The position numbers were made by a program, and so were the translations under genes. A stretch of DNA of 46,466 nucleotides from Bdellovibrionota bacterium. Its GTDB lineage: Bacteria; Bdellovibrionota; UBA1018; CAUJDS01. The notes below the pieces were generated by a model that worked only from the letters and a program-made list of their open reading frames with translations, ran no database searches and was not told the origin of the DNA. The DNA lies in assembly GCA_963169695.1 (NCBI GenBank), contig CAUJDS010000036.1, positions 1 through 46,466 on the forward strand, given 5' to 3'. The stretch's first letter is position 1; each line of letters opens with the position of its first letter. Shown here piece after piece: positions 1 to 8,488 of the stretch.

Positions 1-183
1 ACCACGGATGTGACTGGAGTGGTGACCTTGCCAGCCAACGTAGAAATGGTGATGCCTGGAGACAATATCGCTATTGAAGTGGAATTGATCACCCCGATCG
101 CTATGGAAAAAGAGCTTCGATTCGCTATCCGTGAGGGTGGCAGAACCGTAGGCGCTGGCGTTGTGAGCGATATCGTAGATTGA
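1..183 (+). CDS. tuf: Elongation factor Tu, C-terminal end (partial)
   Basis: The window opens inside a reading frame that gives 60 residues and a TGA stop. The residues match the third beta-barrel domain of EF-Tu, including the near-terminal stretch [13 protein letters not shown] that is diagnostic of the family. EF-Tu carries aminoacyl-tRNA to the ribosome in a GTP-dependent way in the cytoplasm. The GTPase domain lies upstream of the window. Its position just before rpsJ is the common str-S10 gene arrangement. The identification is secure; only the C-terminal third of domain III is visible. Confidence 0.97.
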   Translation, partial: TTDVTGVVTLPANVEMVMPGDNIAIEVELITPIAMEKELRFAIREGGRTVGAGVVSDIVD

Positions 184-605
184 TCCTTGTCTCGATCTAT
201 TCGCTATAAAACTGAAGATAAAGCATGACATTTTCGATCTATGGGAATTGTGTAATCTAGTGAAACTGGATCGCCATCCCGAAACTAGAGTGGAGCCCTT
301 GTTGCTCTGCTTGAGGCTCTATTTGCTCGGCCTTAGTGGTAAGCTGGGCAATTTTGCTAGGATGGGTTTGCCACATTCAATGGCAAAGAACTGGCATTCT
401 GATCTTTACGAATTTACCGACAAACTGCATCAAAACAAAGTGTTTCCGCTTATTCCACTTTCCTAGGATGAATTGGAGGTTTGAGAGAAGAATCGGAGGA
501 TTTCTTTCTTCGGGAATGCTTTTTGGCCATTTTGGTCCTTGTCAGCCCTAATGAAAAAGCGTATCACCACTACCTTCAACGTATATAAGAGGTAGAGAAG
601 GCAGT
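184..605 (+). promoter_or_regulatory. tuf-rpsJ intergenic region, hairpin-rich leader of the S10 operon
   Basis: This 422-base gap has no convincing gene; two short open frames in it lack ribosome-binding sites and recognisable sequence. It contains several perfect inverted repeats: CTAGT (257-261) with ACTAG (284-288) enclosing GGAT (268-271) with ATCC (276-279); GAGCC (293-297) with GGCTC (315-319); GCTC (325-328) with GGGC (346-349, one GU) enclosing CTTA (332-335) with TAAG (340-343); and TTTGCCA (367-373) with TGGCAAA (381-387). A possible sigma-70 promoter is TTGATC (180-185), a 19-base spacer, and TATAAA (205-210). In E. coli a leader before rpsJ mediates L4 autoregulation, so a functional counterpart is plausible but unproven. 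Confidence 0.5.
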
Positions 606-920
606 ATGGCTATAGCGGAACATAAGATTCGGATCGAATTAAAAGCGTTTGACCACCGAGTCCTGGATCAGTCGGTATATGAGATCGTCAGCACAGCAAA
701 GCGCACGGGCGCAGCTGTTCGAGGTCCTATTCCTCTGCCCACCGTTATCAATAAATATTGTGTTCTTCGATCCCCTCATATAGATAAAAAGTCGCGTGAG
801 CAGTTTGAAATACGCACGCACAAAAGATTGCTTGATATCGTAGAACCTACTCAGCAGACGATCGATTCATTGATGAAATTGGATTTATCGGCTGGTGTGG
901 ATGTCAAGATTAAGTCTTAG
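606..920 (+). CDS. rpsJ: 30S ribosomal protein S10
   Basis: This 104-residue protein is full length for S10 and carries the family's typical features: an N-terminal [14 protein letters not shown] stretch and the central GPIPLPT motif. S10 sits in the head of the 30S subunit and, as NusE, also takes part in transcription antitermination. The ATG is preceded by GAGAAGG four bases upstream. It is the first gene of the S10 operon here. It is unusually separated from rplC by about 290 non-coding bases. Confidence 0.98.
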   Translation: MAIAEHKIRIELKAFDHRVLDQSVYEIVSTAKRTGAAVRGPIPLPTVINKYCVLRSPHIDKKSREQFEIRTHKRLLDIVEPTQQTIDSLMKLDLSAGVDVKIKS

Positions 921-1211
921 TTGATAGTGAAAGAGCCACAAAAACTGGGATAGCGATACTGCCTTCTGAACAAATCCCAGAAGGAAAGTCGAAGTTTCAG
1001 GGCTATTTCATGAATGCATCCGCCGAACCGCAAGTGATTGCGGGTTTTGCGCGGTGATGCTGTGAAGTAGAAAAGCCAAGCAGTTGGCGTTTCTAGTGTC
1101 AGAGTCTAACGAGTGCTTCGCTTAGAAGAAGAGTGAGGTCCGCGTTTGTAGAGGATGATCGGGTTGACGTGGGTGTTATCGCGTCAATCGTTTGGAAACG
1201 AAGGAAAAAGT
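921..1211 (+). promoter_or_regulatory. rpsJ-rplC intergenic region with strongly structured RNA potential
   Basis: The gap holds a chain of stems. CTGGGAT (945-951) can pair with ATCCCAG (974-980), and the overlapping CCTTCTG (962-968) with CAGAAGG (978-984), so the two are mutually exclusive. A long interrupted helix follows: CTATTTCA (1003-1010) with TGAAGTAG (1063-1070, one GU), then GCAT (1016-1019) with ATGC (1057-1060), CCGC (1020-1023) with GCGG (1051-1054), and CCGCAA (1028-1033) with TTGCGG (1038-1043) closed by a GTGA tetraloop. Next come TAGAAA (1068-1073) with TTTCTA (1090-1095) around GCCAA (1075-1079) and TTGGC (1084-1088), and TTGACG (1164-1169) with CGTCAA (1182-1187). None is followed by a T-run, so these are not simple terminators. 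I match it to no known riboswitch. Confidence 0.6.
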
Positions 1212-1958
1212 ATGTCTGAGAATCAAATCGAAGAAGGCCAAGTGGCAACAGCAGAGCAAGGAACTACTGGCTCCATTACGCTTAGTGCTGGACGTTGCGG
1301 AATTTTGGGAATCAAGGCCGGGATGACCCAGGTTTACGACAAAAAAGGGAATGCCCTTGCTGTCACCGTTATCGACCTTAAGCCAACGAAAGTGACACAA
1401 GTCAAAACCTTGGAGAACGATGGATACATTGGGATTCAAGTGGGGATTCTTCCTAAAAGAGAATCGCGCGCACTCTCTGCTCAAAAGGGTCACGCCAAAA
1501 AAGTTGGCGGAGAAATTTTTTATCATTATCAGGAAATTCGACTTCCCAGCGACGCTAAGATTGATGGGATTACTCCCGGAGTGCTCCTTGATGCTTCTTT
1601 CGTAAAAGAAGGCGATTTCGTCGATCTTACTGCAATTAGCAAGGGTAAAGGGTTTCAGGGTGTTATGAAGCGGCATCATTTCGCGGGTGGTCCAGCTTCG
1701 CATGGTGCATCTATTTGTCACAGAATGCCTGGTTCTATCGGAAATAGAACGGATCCAGGAAAAGTGGTTAAAGGTCGTAAGATGGCCGGTCAAATGGGCC
1801 ATGAGCGAGTGACGGTTCCTAATGTTCGTGTGATTCGTGTCGATTTGGAGAATCAGCTCCTATTGGTGAACGGCAGTGTGCCGGGTCCTCGTAGTGGGAT
1901 CGTAACCATTCGTAAGACGGCTAAGCCACGCAAGTCGGCTGCGGCTAAAGCGGAGTGA
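1212..1958 (+). CDS. rplC: 50S ribosomal protein L3
   Basis: The L3 core is clear: GILGIKAGMTQVY near the start and the long family loop around GKGFQGVMKRHHFAGGPASHG, which reaches toward the peptidyl-transferase centre. The ATG at 1212 is chosen because AAGGAA lies just upstream; an in-frame start at 1155 would lack a good ribosome-binding site and add residues unlike L3. Even so the 248-residue protein has about 28 extra residues (Glu, Gln and Thr rich) before the usual L3 start. It begins the run rplC-rplD-rplW-rplB. Confidence 0.96.
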   Translation: MSENQIEEGQVATAEQGTTGSITLSAGRCGILGIKAGMTQVYDKKGNALAVTVIDLKPTKVTQVKTLENDGYIGIQVGILPKRESRALSAQKGHAKKVGGEIFYHYQEIRLPSDAKIDGITPGVLLDASFVKEGDFVDLTAISKGKGFQGVMKRHHFAGGPASHGASICHRMPGSIGNRTDPGKVVKGRKMAGQMGHERVTVPNVRVIRVDLENQLLLVNGSVPGPRSGIVTIRKTAKPRKSAAAKAE

Positions 1959-1970
1959 TGAGGAGAATTT

Positions 1971-2621
1971 ATGGCTACGATTGATGTTTTAGACCAGACT
2001 AAGAAAAAAGTAGGAACACTGGAGCTTCGCGACGATGTATTCGGTGTCGAAGTGAATTCGTCTTTGGTTCACCAAGTTCTGAAAGCTCAGCTTGCGGCAA
2101 GAAGACAAGGAACTGCAAAGACCAAGACACGAAGCGAAGTGCGAGGCGGCGGAAAGAAGCCGTATAAGCAAAAAGGCACAGGTAACGCAAGACAGGGCTC
2201 CATTCGGTCCCCTCTTTGGGTTGGTGGAGGACAGAGTTTTGGTCCAGTGCCTCGCTCTTATGAGCAAAAAACACCTAAAGAAATGGTACGAGGCGCATTG
2301 CGAAGTGTTTTGGCAGACCGGTTTAAAGAGAGTCGAATTTTGGTTTTAGATCAATTTCAATTGAAAGATCATAAGACGAAGGCTTTTAGCGAAGTGGTCA
2401 AAAAATACCTTTGCGTTGAAAATGTTTTGGTTGTGGATGAAGAAAATCGCTCCTTGGAATTGGCTTCCCGTAATATTCCAAAGGTCCGGTTTGTGCGATC
2501 TACCGGTATTACGGTTTATGATCTAGTGAAGCATGATTGGCTGGTAGTGACGAAAGCAGCTATCGAGAGCATCCAAGAAAGATTAAAGCCAGCGAAGAAG
2601 GGAGGAGCAGCTCATGCGTAG
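1971..2621 (+). CDS. rplD: 50S ribosomal protein L4
   Basis: The 216-residue protein matches L4 (L4/L1e family), including the Arg/Lys/Gly-rich extended loop around residues 45-85 with KKPYKQKGTGNARQGSIRSP, which lines the exit tunnel. In E. coli L4 also represses its own operon by binding the leader RNA, which is relevant to the structured gaps upstream. The start follows GAGGAG at good spacing, 12 bases after rplC. The 3' end overlaps rplW by eight bases, suggesting translational coupling. Confidence 0.97.
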   Translation: MATIDVLDQTKKKVGTLELRDDVFGVEVNSSLVHQVLKAQLAARRQGTAKTKTRSEVRGGGKKPYKQKGTGNARQGSIRSPLWVGGGQSFGPVPRSYEQKTPKEMVRGALRSVLADRFKESRILVLDQFQLKDHKTKAFSEVVKKYLCVENVLVVDEENRSLELASRNIPKVRFVRSTGITVYDLVKHDWLVVTKAAIESIQERLKPAKKGGAAHA

Positions 2622-2904
2622 TATATATGATGTAGTGAAAAGACCCATTATCAGTGAAAAGAGTACGGCTCTTTCTGAGGTGGCAAGTCGGTACACTTTT
2701 GAAGTGTCTCCAGAAGCCAATAAGTTAGAAATCGCTCATGCAGTTCAGGAGCTTTTCAAAGTGAAGGTTCTCGCTGTTCGTACGATTCATACACACGGCA
2801 AAGTGAAGGTTCGTGGGCGCGCTCGTACAAAGTTGCCTAATCGCAAAAAAGCGATTGTGACTTTGGCCGAAGGGCAAAAAATTGATTATTTTCAGACGCA
2901 ATAG
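2614..2904 (+). CDS. rplW: 50S ribosomal protein L23
   Basis: The 96 residues match L23, with the N-terminal DVVKRPIISEKSTAL motif and the C-terminal KKAIVTLAEGQKID segment. L23 lies at the tunnel exit and is the docking site for trigger factor and SRP. The start codon lies inside the end of rplD, with the GGGAGGAG ribosome-binding site within the upstream gene. Length is normal for the family. Confidence 0.97.
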   Translation: MRSIYDVVKRPIISEKSTALSEVASRYTFEVSPEANKLEIAHAVQELFKVKVLAVRTIHTHGKVKVRGRARTKLPNRKKAIVTLAEGQKIDYFQTQ

Positions 2905-2911
2905 GTGAATT

Positions 2912-3742
2912 ATGCCAGTAAAAAGTTTTAGACCCATTACTCCAGCGCAACGTTATAAAACCTCCCCGGATTTCTCCGTCCTTACTCCTCGATCCGAGCA
3001 GCCAAAGAAGCCACGAGGGCTCATCGTTACTGTTCGAAGGGGTCACGGCCGAAATCAACACGGACATATTACTTCTTATCAGCGTGGGGGCGGTCATAAG
3101 CAAAAGTATCGAGTTATTGATTTTAAGCGCAGCAAGGTTGATGTCCCGGCGAAGGTCGCATCGATTGAGTACGATCCTAATCGTACCGCGTACATTGCTC
3201 TCTTGAATTATGCAGACGGAGAGAAGCGATATATTTTAGCTCCGCAGAATATCAAAGTGGGTGATCCGGTCATCTGTAGTGACAAGGCCGATATTAAGCC
3301 TGGAAATCACCTAACGATTGACTCCATTCCCGTGGGTACTTTGATTCACAATATTGAATTGGAGCCAGGTAAGGGTGGAAAAATTGCACGCTCCGCCGGA
3401 GGCTACGCGCAGCTTATGGCCAAAGAGGGTGAATATTGCCCAATTAGGCTTCCAAGCGGTGAGCTTAGAATGGTTCATAAAAATTGCAAAGCTACGGTCG
3501 GACAAGTTTCTAACCCTGAGCACGAAAATATTTCAATCGGTAAAGCCGGCAGAAATCGCTGGAAGGGCTGGAGACCTCATACTCGTGGTGTTGCTATGAA
3601 TCCTATCGACCATCCAATGGGTGGTGGTGAAGGGAAGCATGCTGGAGGCTTACCTCGTTCTCCATGGGGACAGTGGGCGAAGGGTTACAAGACTCGTACG
3701 AATAAGCGTTCAGCGCGATTTATTTTGAAGAGACGTAAGTAA
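2912..3742 (+). CDS. rplB: 50S ribosomal protein L2
   Basis: At 276 residues this is a full-length L2. It has the N-terminal FRPITPAQR, the [10 protein letters not shown] segment and the highly conserved C-terminal [17 protein letters not shown] loop, whose His is near the peptidyl-transferase centre in known ribosomes. It follows rplW by seven bases. No unusual insertions are seen. Confidence 0.98.
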   Translation: MPVKSFRPITPAQRYKTSPDFSVLTPRSEQPKKPRGLIVTVRRGHGRNQHGHITSYQRGGGHKQKYRVIDFKRSKVDVPAKVASIEYDPNRTAYIALLNYADGEKRYILAPQNIKVGDPVICSDKADIKPGNHLTIDSIPVGTLIHNIELEPGKGGKIARSAGGYAQLMAKEGEYCPIRLPSGELRMVHKNCKATVGQVSNPEHENISIGKAGRNRWKGWRPHTRGVAMNPIDHPMGGGEGKHAGGLPRSPWGQWAKGYKTRTNKRSARFILKRRK

Positions 3743-3757
3743 TAAAGGAGAGATGAC

Positions 3758-4054
3758 GTGGCTCGTTCAGTAAAAAAAGGCCCGTTTTGTGATGACCATC
3801 TGGCAAAGAAGGTCACAGTGGCGCAAGAGAGTGGAGATCGAAAAGTCATTAAGACTTGGTCGAGACGGTCTACGATTCTTCCTGAATTTGTAGGACTGAC
3901 TTTTGCAGTTCATAACGGCAGGAAGTTTATTCCTGTGTATGTCACTGAAAATATGGTGGGACACAAACTCGGCGAGTTTGCTTTGACCCGCATGTTCAGT
4001 GGGCACACTCCGGCGGACAAGAAGGCTTCTGCTGAAGAAGTGAAGAAAGTCTAG
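3758..4054 (+). CDS. rpsS: 30S ribosomal protein S19
   Basis: The 98-residue product begins at a GTG preceded by AAAGGAGAG. It shows the S19 features [48 protein letters not shown]19 binds 16S rRNA in the 30S head with S13. Slightly longer than usual because of an Ala/Glu/Lys C-terminal tail of a few residues. Confidence 0.97.
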   Translation: MARSVKKGPFCDDHLAKKVTVAQESGDRKVIKTWSRRSTILPEFVGLTFAVHNGRKFIPVYVTENMVGHKLGEFALTRMFSGHTPADKKASAEEVKKV

Positions 4055-4066
4055 AGAGGCATGATA

Positions 4067-4402
4067 ATGGATTTTAAAGCGAATATTTCCTATGTACGAG
4101 TGGCTCCTAGAAAGATGGGCGCCCTTGCGGATATGATTCGAGGGATGGGTGTGAATCAAGCTTTGGACAGTCTTAAGCTCTGCCCAAAACGAAACGCCGC
4201 CGATATTCTTTACAAGTTGATACGCAGTGCTGCAGCGAACGCTGATCAAAAGGGCACCGTTGATGTCGACAAGCTAGTGATTCGAAGTCTTTTGGTTGGG
4301 CGTGGAACGAGTCTGAAGCGATTTCGTCCACGTGCTAAGGGATCCGCAAGTCCCATTCTGAAAAGAACTAGCAACATTAAAGTCGTTTTAGCGGAGAAGT
4401 AA
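4067..4402 (+). CDS. rplV: 50S ribosomal protein L22
   Basis: The 111-residue protein matches L22, with YVRVAPRKMGALADMIRG at the start and the C-terminal beta-hairpin around RFRPRAKGSASPILKRTSN that reaches into the exit tunnel. There are two nearby ATG codons; the second, at 4067, is chosen because AGAGAGG lies about eight bases upstream of it and too close to the first at 4061. The gene sits in its standard place between rpsS and rpsC. Confidence 0.95.
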   Translation: MDFKANISYVRVAPRKMGALADMIRGMGVNQALDSLKLCPKRNAADILYKLIRSAAANADQKGTVDVDKLVIRSLLVGRGTSLKRFRPRAKGSASPILKRTSNIKVVLAEK

Positions 4403-4411
4403 GAGGAAATT

Positions 4412-5083
4412 ATGGGACAAAAGGTACATCCAATTGGGTTTCGTTTAGGTGTGACTCGGACCTGGGACAGTCGGTGGTATTCCAATAAGGATTACGCCAA
4501 GCTTTTGCATGAAGATTTTAAATTAAGAGATTTTCTGAAAGAGAAGCTCAATAATGCTGGTGTCGCGCGAATAGACATCGAACGAGCAGCCAACAAGGTT
4601 AAGGTCAATGTTCATACAGCGAGACCCGGCGTCGTAATTGGAAAAAAAGGCGCTGGCGTTGAACTCTTGAAGGCTGAAGTTCAGAAGCTTTCTCCTCATC
4701 AAGTGTTTTTGAATATCATCGAAGTGAAGTCACCGGAGTCTAATGCCCAGTTGATTTCAGAAAACGTTGCCATTCAATTGCAAAAGCGAGTCGCTTTCCG
4801 ACGAGCCATGAAAAAGTGTATGGCTGCCGCTTTCAGGCATGGAATCAAGGGCATTAAAATTCGTGTTTCAGGTCGTCTTGGCGGCGCAGAAATCGCTCGC
4901 ACAGAGTGGTACAGCGAAGACAGCGTTCCGCTGCATACGCTTCGAGCTAATATCGACTACGGTACTTCCGAAGCCGAAACGACTTATGGAATTATTGGCG
5001 TGAAGACTTGGGTCTACCACGGTGAAGGTCAAATGTTGAAGAAGCAAGCTGCGCAAGCAAAAGCTGCCGAGAAGGCATCTTAA
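4412..5083 (+). CDS. rpsC: 30S ribosomal protein S3
   Basis: The 223-residue S3 has an N-terminal [11 protein letters not shown] motif, a KH domain with the GxxG loop GKKG at residues 77-80, and the C-terminal S3 domain ([25 protein letters not shown]). It forms part of the mRNA entry site. The C-terminus is a short Ala/Lys-rich tail. The start follows AGAGGAAA closely. Confidence 0.97.
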   Translation: MGQKVHPIGFRLGVTRTWDSRWYSNKDYAKLLHEDFKLRDFLKEKLNNAGVARIDIERAANKVKVNVHTARPGVVIGKKGAGVELLKAEVQKLSPHQVFLNIIEVKSPESNAQLISENVAIQLQKRVAFRRAMKKCMAAAFRHGIKGIKIRVSGRLGGAEIARTEWYSEDSVPLHTLRANIDYGTSEAETTYGIIGVKTWVYHGEGQMLKKQAAQAKAAEKAS

Positions 5084-5106
5084 AAAGGGAATGAAGGAGA
5101 AGAACC

Positions 5107-5559
5107 ATGCTATCGCCTAAAAGAGTTAAATGGAGAAAGCAGCAAAAGGGCAATATGCGAGGTCGTGCTGTGCGTGGCGGAACCCTGCATTTTGGTGAAT
5201 TTGGGCTCCAAGCGTTAGAGTGCGGTCGTATCAACTCCAAGCAGCTCGAGGCAGCGCGAGTTGCTATGACTCGATTCACAAAGCGCGGTGGTAATGTTTG
5301 GATTCGAATTTTTCCCGATAAGCCAATTACAAAAAAAGCCGCTGAAACTCGAATGGGTAGCGGTAAGGGTAGCGTGGAAGAGTGGGCAGCAGTGATTAAG
5401 CCCGGAAGAATCATTTTCGAAATGTCGGGCATTTCAAGGGAGGACGCTTTTCAGGCGCTTCGTCTCGCGAATTACAAGCTCCCAATTAAGAGCCGCCCAA
5501 TTGACAAAGAAACAGAAAAGCGCGCAAAAGAAGCAGCGTTGAAGCAGGCTGGAAAGTAA
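5107..5559 (+). CDS. rplP: 50S ribosomal protein L16
   Basis: The product is a clear L16: [15 protein letters not shown] at the N-terminus, then [11 protein letters not shown] and the [18 protein letters not shown] loop. L16 contacts tRNA near the A site. At 150 residues it is about a dozen longer than many homologues, due to a charged Lys/Glu/Ala C-terminal tail. Start is supported by AAGGAGAAG eight bases before the ATG. Confidence 0.97.
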   Translation: MLSPKRVKWRKQQKGNMRGRAVRGGTLHFGEFGLQALECGRINSKQLEAARVAMTRFTKRGGNVWIRIFPDKPITKKAAETRMGSGKGSVEEWAAVIKPGRIIFEMSGISREDAFQALRLANYKLPIKSRPIDKETEKRAKEAALKQAGK

Positions 5560-5570
5560 GGAGTTTGGAA

Positions 5571-5786
5571 GTGGCTAATAAGCGAATGAAAGAGATCATA
5601 GACTTAACACAGGCAGAATTAGCGGTGAAGATCCGTGAAACTCAAAGTAAGTTATTTGATCTGAAGATCAAGAGTACCACGGGGCAGTTGGAAAAAACGG
5701 CTGACCTTTGGAAGGCCCGCAAGGAGTTGTCCAGATTGAAGACTGCGTTAACTCAAAAAAATACCAGCGCTAGCGCACAGGTTTGA
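5571..5786 (+). CDS. rpmC: 50S ribosomal protein L29
   Basis: The 71-residue helical-hairpin protein matches L29 (MKEIIDLTQAEL, then KLFDLKIKSTTGQLEKT). L29 lies at the exit-tunnel rim beside L23. A GTG at 5571 is chosen because TAAGGAG is about seven bases upstream; a TTG at 5565 would overlap that site. The gene starts 11 bases after the rplP stop. Confidence 0.93.
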   Translation: MANKRMKEIIDLTQAELAVKIRETQSKLFDLKIKSTTGQLEKTADLWKARKELSRLKTALTQKNTSASAQV

Positions 5787-5800
5787 TTGTAGGAGAATTT

Positions 5801-6184
5801 ATGGTTGAAAAGAAAGTAGCAAAACCGAAGAAGGTAGCAGCTAAAAAGATCGAGGCGAAAGCCGTAGAATCTCAAGCTGCTGTAGCTGAGAATCCAGCGC
5901 ATAAACGTCGTGAATTGGTCGGTATCGTCGTTAGCGACAAGATGACCAAGACGATATCAGTTGCAGTTACCAGACAGGTTCGGCATCGGCTGTATAAGAA
6001 GTATTTTTCCAGGTCACGAAGATTTAAGGCTCATGATGAAAATGGTCTGGCAAAAATGGGCGATCTTGTTCAGATCGTTGAGTCACGTCCATTAAGCAAG
6101 ACCAAGCGCTGGGCATTGAAGACTGTATTGCGTAAGGATGTCCGACTCGCAGGATCTTTGGACGCGCTAAAGGAGCAGATATAA
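5801..6184 (+). CDS. rpsQ: 30S ribosomal protein S17, with N-terminal extension
   Basis: The S17 core starts around residue 36 ([19 protein letters not shown]) and includes [20 protein letters not shown] and the [11 protein letters not shown] motif. S17 is a primary 16S rRNA binder. The ATG at 5801 has AGGAGA ten bases before it. The protein is 127 residues, versus about 85 for typical S17, because of a Lys/Ala/Glu-rich N-terminal tail of about 35 residues. The tail resembles those on L5 and L17 in this same cluster. Confidence 0.95.
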   Translation: MVEKKVAKPKKVAAKKIEAKAVESQAAVAENPAHKRRELVGIVVSDKMTKTISVAVTRQVRHRLYKKYFSRSRRFKAHDENGLAKMGDLVQIVESRPLSKTKRWALKTVLRKDVRLAGSLDALKEQI

Positions 6185-6185
6185 A

Positions 6186-6554
6186 ATGATTCAGCAAACA
6201 ACTCGATTAGATGTAGCTGATAATTCTGGTGCACGATCTGTGATGTGTATCAAGGTGCTTGGAGGATCCAGGCGGCGGTATGCTCATTTAGGTGATGTGA
6301 TCGTTGTTTCAGTAAAGGATGCGTTGCCAGCTGCCAAGGTTAAGAAGGGCGATATTTTAAAAGCCGTTGTGGTCCGAGTTAAGAAAGAGACTAACCGCGG
6401 AGATGGCACCTATATTCGGTTTGATACAAACTCGGCTGTATTAATAAATGCGCAAAATGAACCCATTGGTACTCGAATTTTTGGACCGGTGGCGCGTGAA
6501 CTAAGAGCGAAGTCGTTTATGAAAATTATTTCATTAGCGCCGGAAGTTCTTTAA
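6186..6554 (+). CDS. rplN: 50S ribosomal protein L14
   Basis: The 122-residue sequence is a normal-length L14 with [17 protein letters not shown] at the start, [20 protein letters not shown] in the middle and [13 protein letters not shown] near the end. L14 helps form the inter-subunit bridge B8. It begins one base after rpsQ ends. In nearly all bacteria rplX follows here, but the next gene is rplE only 23 bases later. Confidence 0.98.
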   Translation: MIQQTTRLDVADNSGARSVMCIKVLGGSRRRYAHLGDVIVVSVKDALPAAKVKKGDILKAVVVRVKKETNRGDGTYIRFDTNSAVLINAQNEPIGTRIFGPVARELRAKSFMKIISLAPEVL

Positions 6555-6577
6555 ACGGGTCGCGGAGGAAAGAAGTA

Positions 6578-7303
6578 GTGAGCGAAGATAAGGATAAGCC
6601 TACAAAGGCAAAAAAAGAAGGAAAGAAGCCTGCTGCGGGAGCAGAAGGTGGAGCAGAGGCTGCTGCGCCTAAAGCAAAAAAGAAAGGTAAGGAAGGCTCA
6701 AAAGGCGCAACCAATGCTTTCATTGTTGCGGCTAAGGGCACGACTCGAATTTCTCCGACTAGTACGCCTCGGCTTATGACTGATTACAGTAAGCGAATCG
6801 TGCCGGCCTTGGTAAAGGAATTTCAGTTAAAGAATGCTATGGAAGTGCCACGATTAGAGAAGATCGTTATCAATTGCGCCTCTAAAGATGCAGTAGGCAA
6901 TCCCAAGGTCTTGGATTTCGTTCTGAACGACATCGCACTAATTACAGGTCAAAAGCCGGTTCTTACTCGTGCTCGTAAGTCGATTGCAAATTTCAAGGTT
7001 CGTCAGGGGATCCCCTTGGGAGCTTTTGTTACCTTGCGACGTGCAAGAATGTACGAGTTTTTAGATCGCTTGGTTAATATTGCTTTGCCGCGAGTTAGAG
7101 ATTTTAGAGGAATTAGCCCAAAGTCCTTCGATGGCCGAGGCAACTATTCTCTAGGAATTCGTGAGCAAATTATTTTTCCAGAGATCGATTACGATAAAGT
7201 CGATAAAGTAAGAGGTCTGACGATCACGATTGCAACATCGGCAAAAAACAACGAGCATGCCCGCGCGCTACTTCGCGAATTCGGTATGCCTTTTAGGAAG
7301 TAA
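6578..7303 (+). CDS. rplE: 50S ribosomal protein L5, with long N-terminal extension
   Basis: The L5 core begins near residue 67 ([13 protein letters not shown]) and continues with [32 protein letters not shown] and the C-terminal [15 protein letters not shown]5 binds 5S rRNA. A GTG start is preceded by GGAGGAAAG. The product is 241 residues against about 180 for typical L5; the first 66 residues are rich in Lys, Ala and Gly and contain no KOW-type L24 motif. An alternative start at an internal ATG (residue 67) would give a normal-length L5 but has no visible Shine-Dalgarno sequence. Confidence 0.95.
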   Translation: MSEDKDKPTKAKKEGKKPAAGAEGGAEAAAPKAKKKGKEGSKGATNAFIVAAKGTTRISPTSTPRLMTDYSKRIVPALVKEFQLKNAMEVPRLEKIVINCASKDAVGNPKVLDFVLNDIALITGQKPVLTRARKSIANFKVRQGIPLGAFVTLRRARMYEFLDRLVNIALPRVRDFRGISPKSFDGRGNYSLGIREQIIFPEIDYDKVDKVRGLTITIATSAKNNEHARALLREFGMPFRK

Positions 7304-7315
7304 GCGGGAGGTCTT

Positions 7316-7501
7316 TTGGCTAAAAAGTGTAAGCTCGTAAAAATTGGAAGTAAGCCGAAGTTTGAAACGAGGGTTCGTAATCGCTGCCCACTCTGTGGTC
7401 GGCCCCGAGCCTTCATGCGTAAGTTTAATATGTGCAGGCTGTGTTTTAGAAAGTTCTCATTAAAGGGACTTTTGCCTGGTGTAACGAAATCCAGTTGGTA
7501 G
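7316..7501 (+). CDS. rpsN: 30S ribosomal protein S14, zinc-binding type
   Basis: The 61-residue product is the short, zinc-binding form of S14. It has CPLC at residues 24-27 and CRLC at 40-43, and the end [17 protein letters not shown]. It begins at TTG, with CGGGAGG upstream. S14 assembles late into the 30S head beside S3 and S10. The C+ form is the ancestral, zinc-dependent version. Confidence 0.96.
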   Translation: MAKKCKLVKIGSKPKFETRVRNRCPLCGRPRAFMRKFNMCRLCFRKFSLKGLLPGVTKSSW

Positions 7502-7514
7502 TGAGGACAATTAT

Positions 7515-7913
7515 ATGACGATGACAGATCCGATTGCAGATTTGTTAACTCGAATTCGAAACTGTGCGAAAGAGGGCCACGAAACGGTCCTAATTCCAGC
7601 CTCAAGAATGAAGGCCAGTATCGTACGAGTTCTCAAGGAGGAAGGGTACATTCGAAATTTTCGCCTGATGCGAGATGAGAATGAGCACCCTGTATTGAAG
7701 GTTTATTTGAAGTACGAGGCGGGCGTGCCCATTATACGTGGATTGAAGCGTATTAGTACGCCCGGTTTGAGGAAGTATTCGGGATTTAAGACGGTACAGA
7801 AGCCACTCAATGGTGCTGGTACTGCAATTCTTTCTACTTCAAAGGGTATTATGACTCATCGACAAGCATTGGCTCAAAAAGTCGGTGGCGAAGTCCTTTG
7901 TGAGGTCTGGTGA
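7515..7913 (+). CDS. rpsH: 30S ribosomal protein S8
   Basis: At 132 residues this matches S8, opening with [15 protein letters not shown] and ending with the conserved [27 protein letters not shown]8 binds the central domain of 16S rRNA; in E. coli it represses the spc operon. A second ATG two codons downstream (7521) is equally possible as the start. Confidence 0.97.
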   Translation: MTMTDPIADLLTRIRNCAKEGHETVLIPASRMKASIVRVLKEEGYIRNFRLMRDENEHPVLKVYLKYEAGVPIIRGLKRISTPGLRKYSGFKTVQKPLNGAGTAILSTSKGIMTHRQALAQKVGGEVLCEVW

Positions 7914-7916
7914 TTT

Positions 7917-8471
7917 ATGTCTAGAGTTGGCAAAGCTCCCATTAAGGTTCCTCAAGGTGTAAAAGTTGTTTTTCAGAACGGTGTACTCAAAGCTGAGGGA
8001 CCTAAAGGGAAGATGAGTTTTGCAGTACCAGATGGAATTCAAGTTACCATTGATAAGGATGTTCTGACCGTTTCTCAGGTTGTAGCAAAGGACCCAGAAA
8101 CAGCTCATTTATTTGGGACCTCTAGGACAGCGATTTCCAATGTGATTCAAGGTGTGCATACTGGATTTACCAAGGTCCTTGATATTGTTGGCGTGGGGTA
8201 TCGTGCTGCAGTTAAAGGTAAGATATTGCAGCTTAATTTGGGGTATTCTCATGGGATTGATTATCTCTTGCCAGAGGGCATTACGGCTGCGGTCGAAAAG
8301 AACACGAAAGTTACCGTTACAGGTTCTGACAGGGTCTTAGTTGGAATGGTCGCAGCAAAGATTCGTGGCTACAAGCCGCCCGAGCCCTATCAAGGCAAGG
8401 GCGTCCGATACACAGACGAGAAAATTATTCGTAAGGAAGGAAAGGCAGCTGGCGCGGCCGGCTCCAAGTAA
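7917..8471 (+). CDS. rplF: 50S ribosomal protein L6
   Basis: The 184-residue protein has the two L6 repeats, opening with [15 protein letters not shown] and closing with the rRNA-binding [17 protein letters not shown] segment. L6 lies near the factor-binding site. It starts three bases after rpsH ends. A short Ala/Gly tail is present at the end. Confidence 0.97.
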   Translation: MSRVGKAPIKVPQGVKVVFQNGVLKAEGPKGKMSFAVPDGIQVTIDKDVLTVSQVVAKDPETAHLFGTSRTAISNVIQGVHTGFTKVLDIVGVGYRAAVKGKILQLNLGYSHGIDYLLPEGITAAVEKNTKVTVTGSDRVLVGMVAAKIRGYKPPEPYQGKGVRYTDEKIIRKEGKAAGAAGSK

Positions 8472-8488
8472 GCAATACAGGTGAAATT

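Noticed and set aside
248-551. Two overlapping short open frames (248-466 and 336-551) between tuf and rpsJ
   Set aside because: No ribosome-binding site, no recognisable sequence, and they lie over the inverted repeats of the probable leader.
1068-1095. Intrinsic terminator in the rpsJ-rplC gap
   Set aside because: The stem is good but no T-run follows it, and rplC lies downstream with no separate strong promoter.
1155-1211. Longer L3 start at 1155
   Set aside because: No good ribosome-binding site; the ATG at 1212 has AAGGAA; the added residues are unlike any L3.
921-1211. RNase P RNA, SRP RNA, tmRNA or group II intron in the rpsJ-rplC gap
   Set aside because: GGAAAGTC and hairpins prompted the check, but conserved cores of these RNAs are absent and the gap is too short for most of them.
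6578-6775. L24 fused to the start of L5
   Set aside because: The extension is low complexity and lacks the KOW motif and the conserved Gly of L24.
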